NCBI GenBank assembly: GCA_002327525.1
Contig: DCWG01000047.1
Span: forward strand, 1-7,810
DNA from: Gammaproteobacteria bacterium UBA2168
GTDB taxonomy: Bacteria > Pseudomonadota > Gammaproteobacteria > Pseudomonadales > Azotimanducaceae
Length of the DNA stretch: 7,810 bases
Reading direction: 5' to 3'
Shown: in pieces, positions 5,412 to 7,810 of the stretch
Position numbering within the stretch: position 1 is the first letter of the stretch
How the letters are laid out: every line of letters starts with the position of its first letter
Made by a program: the position numbers and the translations under genes
Notes under the pieces: model-generated
The model's database searches: none
The model's input: the letters and a program-made list of their open reading frames with translations, nothing else
What the model was told of the DNA's origin: nothing

Positions 5412-7724
5412 TCAGAACCGGTACTGTAGCGAGCCGACGACGCGTCGCGGTTGCTCCAGCGTGCCGAGGACGATCTGACCCGGAGCGCCTGCCCGCGCCG
5501 GACCGGCAAAGTTGGGAAACTCCGCCACATCGATGTAGTAATCTTCGTCGAACAGGTTTTCGACATGAATGTCGAGCGTCCAGTTGTTCCACTCTATTCC
5601 TGCTCCCAGGTCAACGACCGTGAAGTCTTCGTTTTCCCAGAACGGGAAATCATCGCCCGGTACATCTAAGAACTGCGCGTTGGTAGACGCGTTATCCTTG
5701 TAGCGCAACTGCAAGCGGCCGAACAGGCGCATGTCGTTCCGCAGGTCGCGGTCATATTCCAACGCGGCGGTGGCGCTCCAGTCGGCAACGTTGGGCGGTG
5801 TCATGCCCGAGATGTCAGCTCCCGCAACTGGCGCGATCGTTCCGCCGTCCCACTCCGCATCGATGTAGCCGAAACCCGCAGAGAGTGTCCAATCATCGTG
5901 GATGGACCACACGAGATCGCCTTCCAGTCCCCATTGTTCCGAATCTCCGATATTCTGGATGAGCTCGACGACTTCACCACTCACCGGGTCCTGGATCTGG
6001 AGTTCGAACTGACGATCGTTGTAGTCGATAAAGAACCCGGCCAGGGTCAACACCAGGCGGTCATTCAGTAGCCGTCCTTTGTAGCCAATCTCGACCTGCG
6101 TTGCGTCTTCAGGCCCATAGGCGAACAGGGAGGTCTGGCCGGTGAGGTTGCTGACGTTGAAGTCGCCCGGTTCGAAGCCCTGGGAGACGAGTGCATAGAC
6201 CATGGACCGATCGTCATCGAAGAAATAGGAGATCGAGCCGCGGCCGAGAACCTCGGTATCTGACTGCCCCGATGCGATGCCGAGATCGCGATTGGACCGC
6301 TCGCTTTCCCAACGGTCGACACGAAAGCCGCCAGCAATCTCGAAGCTATCCCAGCCGTAACTGAAATTCGCGAAACCGGCGATATGTTCGCGCTCACGGT
6401 GAGTATTCTCGAAAGGAACGGCGACAAACAAAGCCGACTCGGTCGCATCCAGCGGTGGCGGGGCAGGCAGGCCGAAGGCTCCTGCGCCGAACAGAAATTC
6501 CGCTGCACCGCGCAATAACAACTCGGAATCCATATTCCTTTCGTATTCCGAGTAGTACCCACCGACTTGCCATTGCAGCGGCGAGTCGGTGGTCGAGGTG
6601 ATCCGCAGCTCCTGCGTCAGCACATCGAGCCGATGCGGCCGGAACGCGTCAAGGATGAATTCCTGGGTAACATCCAGATCCGTCTCTCGATCCGAATCCG
6701 TTTCCGTATAAGATGAAATGGACGTGACAGTGAAGTTGTCGAACTCGTAGGCCATTTCCAGGCTGCCCGCGATCGTGTCACGCTCGTGTCGCGGATTGAA
6801 ACTGGTGTCGACGATATTGGTATGCTGGAGATCACCGCTCGGCTCGACGTTCCAGGTGTTGTTGGGCCCGTCGAGTTCGTTGTAACGCATCGTCGCAAAG
6901 ACGGAGAAGCGCTCCGTAATGTTGCCCGCCAAAGCGACACGTACCCCGTACTGCTCGGTTTCTCCGACGTCCTCATCATTATTGTTGACCCCGCCGTTCT
7001 GACGAACCGAGTTCGGGTTCCGCAGATACGAATCATCCGTATAACCAAAACCGAAGACACGGGCGGCCCAACTCTCGCCCAGCGGTATGTTGAGAGAGAT
7101 TTCTCCGTCAAAATAATTGTCCTCCCCGCCACGCACTTTCACACGACCCGAGAACTCTTCCGGGTCCGGTCGCTTGGTGACCCATTTGACGGCACCGCCG
7201 ATGTTGGCCCCGCCGTAGAGTATGCCCTGCGGTCCCTTCAGCACCTCGATGCGTTCGAAATCGCCGAACCGTGACGAGGCGTCGGAGAAGACCTGCACGT
7301 CATCCAAGTAGAACCCAACACCCTGGGTGTTGCCGAAGCCGCCCAGACCACGCATGGTGACATTGGGAAAACCGTCCAGACGCCGGCTCATGTACAGATT
7401 CGGTACCAACAGTCCAATGTCTTCCAGACCATTGATGTTGGAAGCCTCGATCATCGATTCGGAGAACGTTGCCAGAGACTCGGGGATCTCCAAGACGTTC
7501 TCTTCACGCTTCCGGGCGGTAACGATGATCTCTTCCAGAACCGTTTCCGGTTGAGCCACTGCCCGCTGACTGCTCAGGAGCATGACCGGAGTCACGGTCA
7601 GCAGCGAGGCGGTGAGGAACACGCTCCCGAAGGCGGCCCATACCTGCGAACCCGTCCTGCAGCGAAGTGTATCGGCGCGGACAGCGCTAGTGGACGTCCA
7701 CTTTACAGCGACGTATCTTTTCAT
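5412..7724 (-). CDS. TonB-dependent outer-membrane receptor
   Basis: A 770-residue receptor that imports a ligand across the outer membrane with energy from TonB-ExbB-ExbD. Residues 1-57 form a long basic then hydrophobic signal sequence ending AVA, with cleavage expected before Gln58. A TonB-box-like EEIIVTARKREEN follows (64-76). The plug (about 77-188) has the usual VPNL, VTMRGLGG, GFYLDDVQV and ERIEVLKGPQGILYGGANIGG elements. The remainder is a 22-strand type barrel rich in alternating aromatic residues, closing with a NLFDEDYY box and ending in the terminal Phe needed for outer-membrane insertion. The family of receptors with EIIVTARKREE is common in proteobacteria that take up plant, aromatic or steroid-like compounds, but the ligand cannot be read. 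ATG 7724 is chosen over an in-frame GTG at 7805 because GGGGAGGG lies 8 nt upstream and the signal sequence begins there. The small ORF and BKACE gene follow. Confidence 0.93.
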   Translation of the reverse strand: MKRYVAVKWTSTSAVRADTLRCRTGSQVWAAFGSVFLTASLLTVTPVMLLSSQRAVAQPETVLEEIIVTARKREENVLEIPESLATFSESMIEASNINGLEDIGLLVPNLYMSRRLDGFPNVTMRGLGGFGNTQGVGFYLDDVQVFSDASSRFGDFERIEVLKGPQGILYGGANIGGAVKWVTKRPDPEEFSGRVKVRGGEDNYFDGEISLNIPLGESWAARVFGFGYTDDSYLRNPNSVRQNGGVNNNDEDVGETEQYGVRVALAGNITERFSVFATMRYNELDGPNNTWNVEPSGDLQHTNIVDTSFNPRHERDTIAGSLEMAYEFDNFTVTSISSYTETDSDRETDLDVTQEFILDAFRPHRLDVLTQELRITSTTDSPLQWQVGGYYSEYERNMDSELLLRGAAEFLFGAGAFGLPAPPPLDATESALFVAVPFENTHREREHIAGFANFSYGWDSFEIAGGFRVDRWESERSNRDLGIASGQSDTEVLGRGSISYFFDDDRSMVYALVSQGFEPGDFNVSNLTGQTSLFAYGPEDATQVEIGYKGRLLNDRLVLTLAGFFIDYNDRQFELQIQDPVSGEVVELIQNIGDSEQWGLEGDLVWSIHDDWTLSAGFGYIDAEWDGGTIAPVAGADISGMTPPNVADWSATAALEYDRDLRNDMRLFGRLQLRYKDNASTNAQFLDVPGDDFPFWENEDFTVVDLGAGIEWNNWTLDIHVENLFDEDYYIDVAEFPNFAGPARAGAPGQIVLGTLEQPRRVVGSLQYRF

Positions 7725-7810
7725 CTCCTTGTCCCTCCCCGGCGAGCCCTCCCCGGCGAGCGGTGCCGCATTGATAGACCAGCGGGGATAGTAAGAATTA
7801 ACCACTTTTT
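7725..7810 (-). promoter_or_regulatory. Receptor 5' leader, incomplete at the window end
   Basis: The region ahead of the receptor holds the tandem repeat and then AT-richer sequence at 7790-7810 (the minus strand begins with a run of A). The promoter is probably beyond the window edge; I see no clear -35/-10 pair here. Confidence 0.3.
7733..7760 (-). repeat. 14-bp tandem direct repeat in the receptor leader
   Basis: On the plus strand the unit ccctccccggcgag occurs twice head to tail (7733-7746 and 7747-7760). Read on the transcribed strand each copy carries GGGGAGGG, so the leader holds two Shine-Dalgarno-like sequences. The copy at 7733-7740 is 8 nt from the ATG; the other is 22 nt away. 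Confidence 0.8.

Noticed and set aside
5186..5566. 126-residue minus-strand frame over the receptor end and the small ORF
   Set aside because: Its composition is Ser/Arg-rich and it overlaps the receptor barrel end; only its internal ATG 5401 with GGAGG is meaningful.
7725..7805. GTG start at 7805 for the receptor
   Set aside because: It would place 27 non-hydrophobic residues before the signal sequence and read through the repeat; ATG 7724 has the ribosome-binding site.
1..7810. CRISPR arrays, tRNA or rRNA genes, insertion sequences, attachment sites
   Set aside because: I saw no spaced direct repeats, cloverleaf pattern, transposase motif or terminal inverted repeats in either strand.

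Overview
This window comes from a GC-rich Gram-negative bacterium, most likely a proteobacterium. The evidence is a TonB-dependent outer-membrane receptor, a Tat-exported cupin and Shine-Dalgarno sequences of the GGAGG type. The exact lineage cannot be fixed from the sequence alone. Every gene I can support lies on the minus strand, so transcription runs from high to low coordinates. Gaps are short, two gene pairs overlap by 4 nt, and I see no convincing internal terminator, so the window reads as one long transcription unit or two closely spaced ones.

In transcription order: (1) a TonB-dependent receptor (5412-7724) behind a leader with a 14-bp tandem repeat; (2) a small acidic ORF (5193-5357) whose best ribosome-binding site and ATG (5401) sit in a different frame, so it is either frameshifted or internally started; (3) a BKACE/DUF849 metal-dependent beta-keto acid cleavage enzyme (4057-5100); (4) a MoxR-type AAA+ ATPase (3027-3989); (5) a von Willebrand factor A (VWA) metal-binding domain protein in the -1 frame (1954 to about 3030); (6) a nickel/cobalt transporter-like membrane protein with a histidine-rich loop (1191-1913); (7) a small two-helix membrane protein (976-1194); (8) a 66-residue helical hypothetical protein (763-963); (9) a Tat-exported small cupin protein (78-722).

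The most interesting spot is the ATPase/VWA junction. The ATPase gene ends in a run of nine A residues that contains the exact heptamer A-AAA-AAG in frame. An SD-like AGGA lies 9 nt upstream and a 6-bp hairpin starts 7 nt downstream. The VWA frame is open from this point but has no ATG, GTG or TTG for about 88 codons. This is the layout of a dnaX-like programmed -1 frameshift and would give both a 320-residue ATPase and an ATPase-VWA fusion of about 678 residues. The competing reading is CTG initiation at a CTGA stop/start overlap, an arrangement that recurs at the transporter/membrane-protein junction of the same operon.

Functionally, the set couples outer-membrane uptake (receptor), a metal-dependent C-C cleavage enzyme (BKACE), a metal transporter, and an ATPase/VWA pair of the kind that acts as metal chelatase or metalloenzyme activator. 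My inference is a substrate-uptake and catabolic locus carrying its own metal supply or insertion machinery. The substrate and the metal cannot be read from the sequence.
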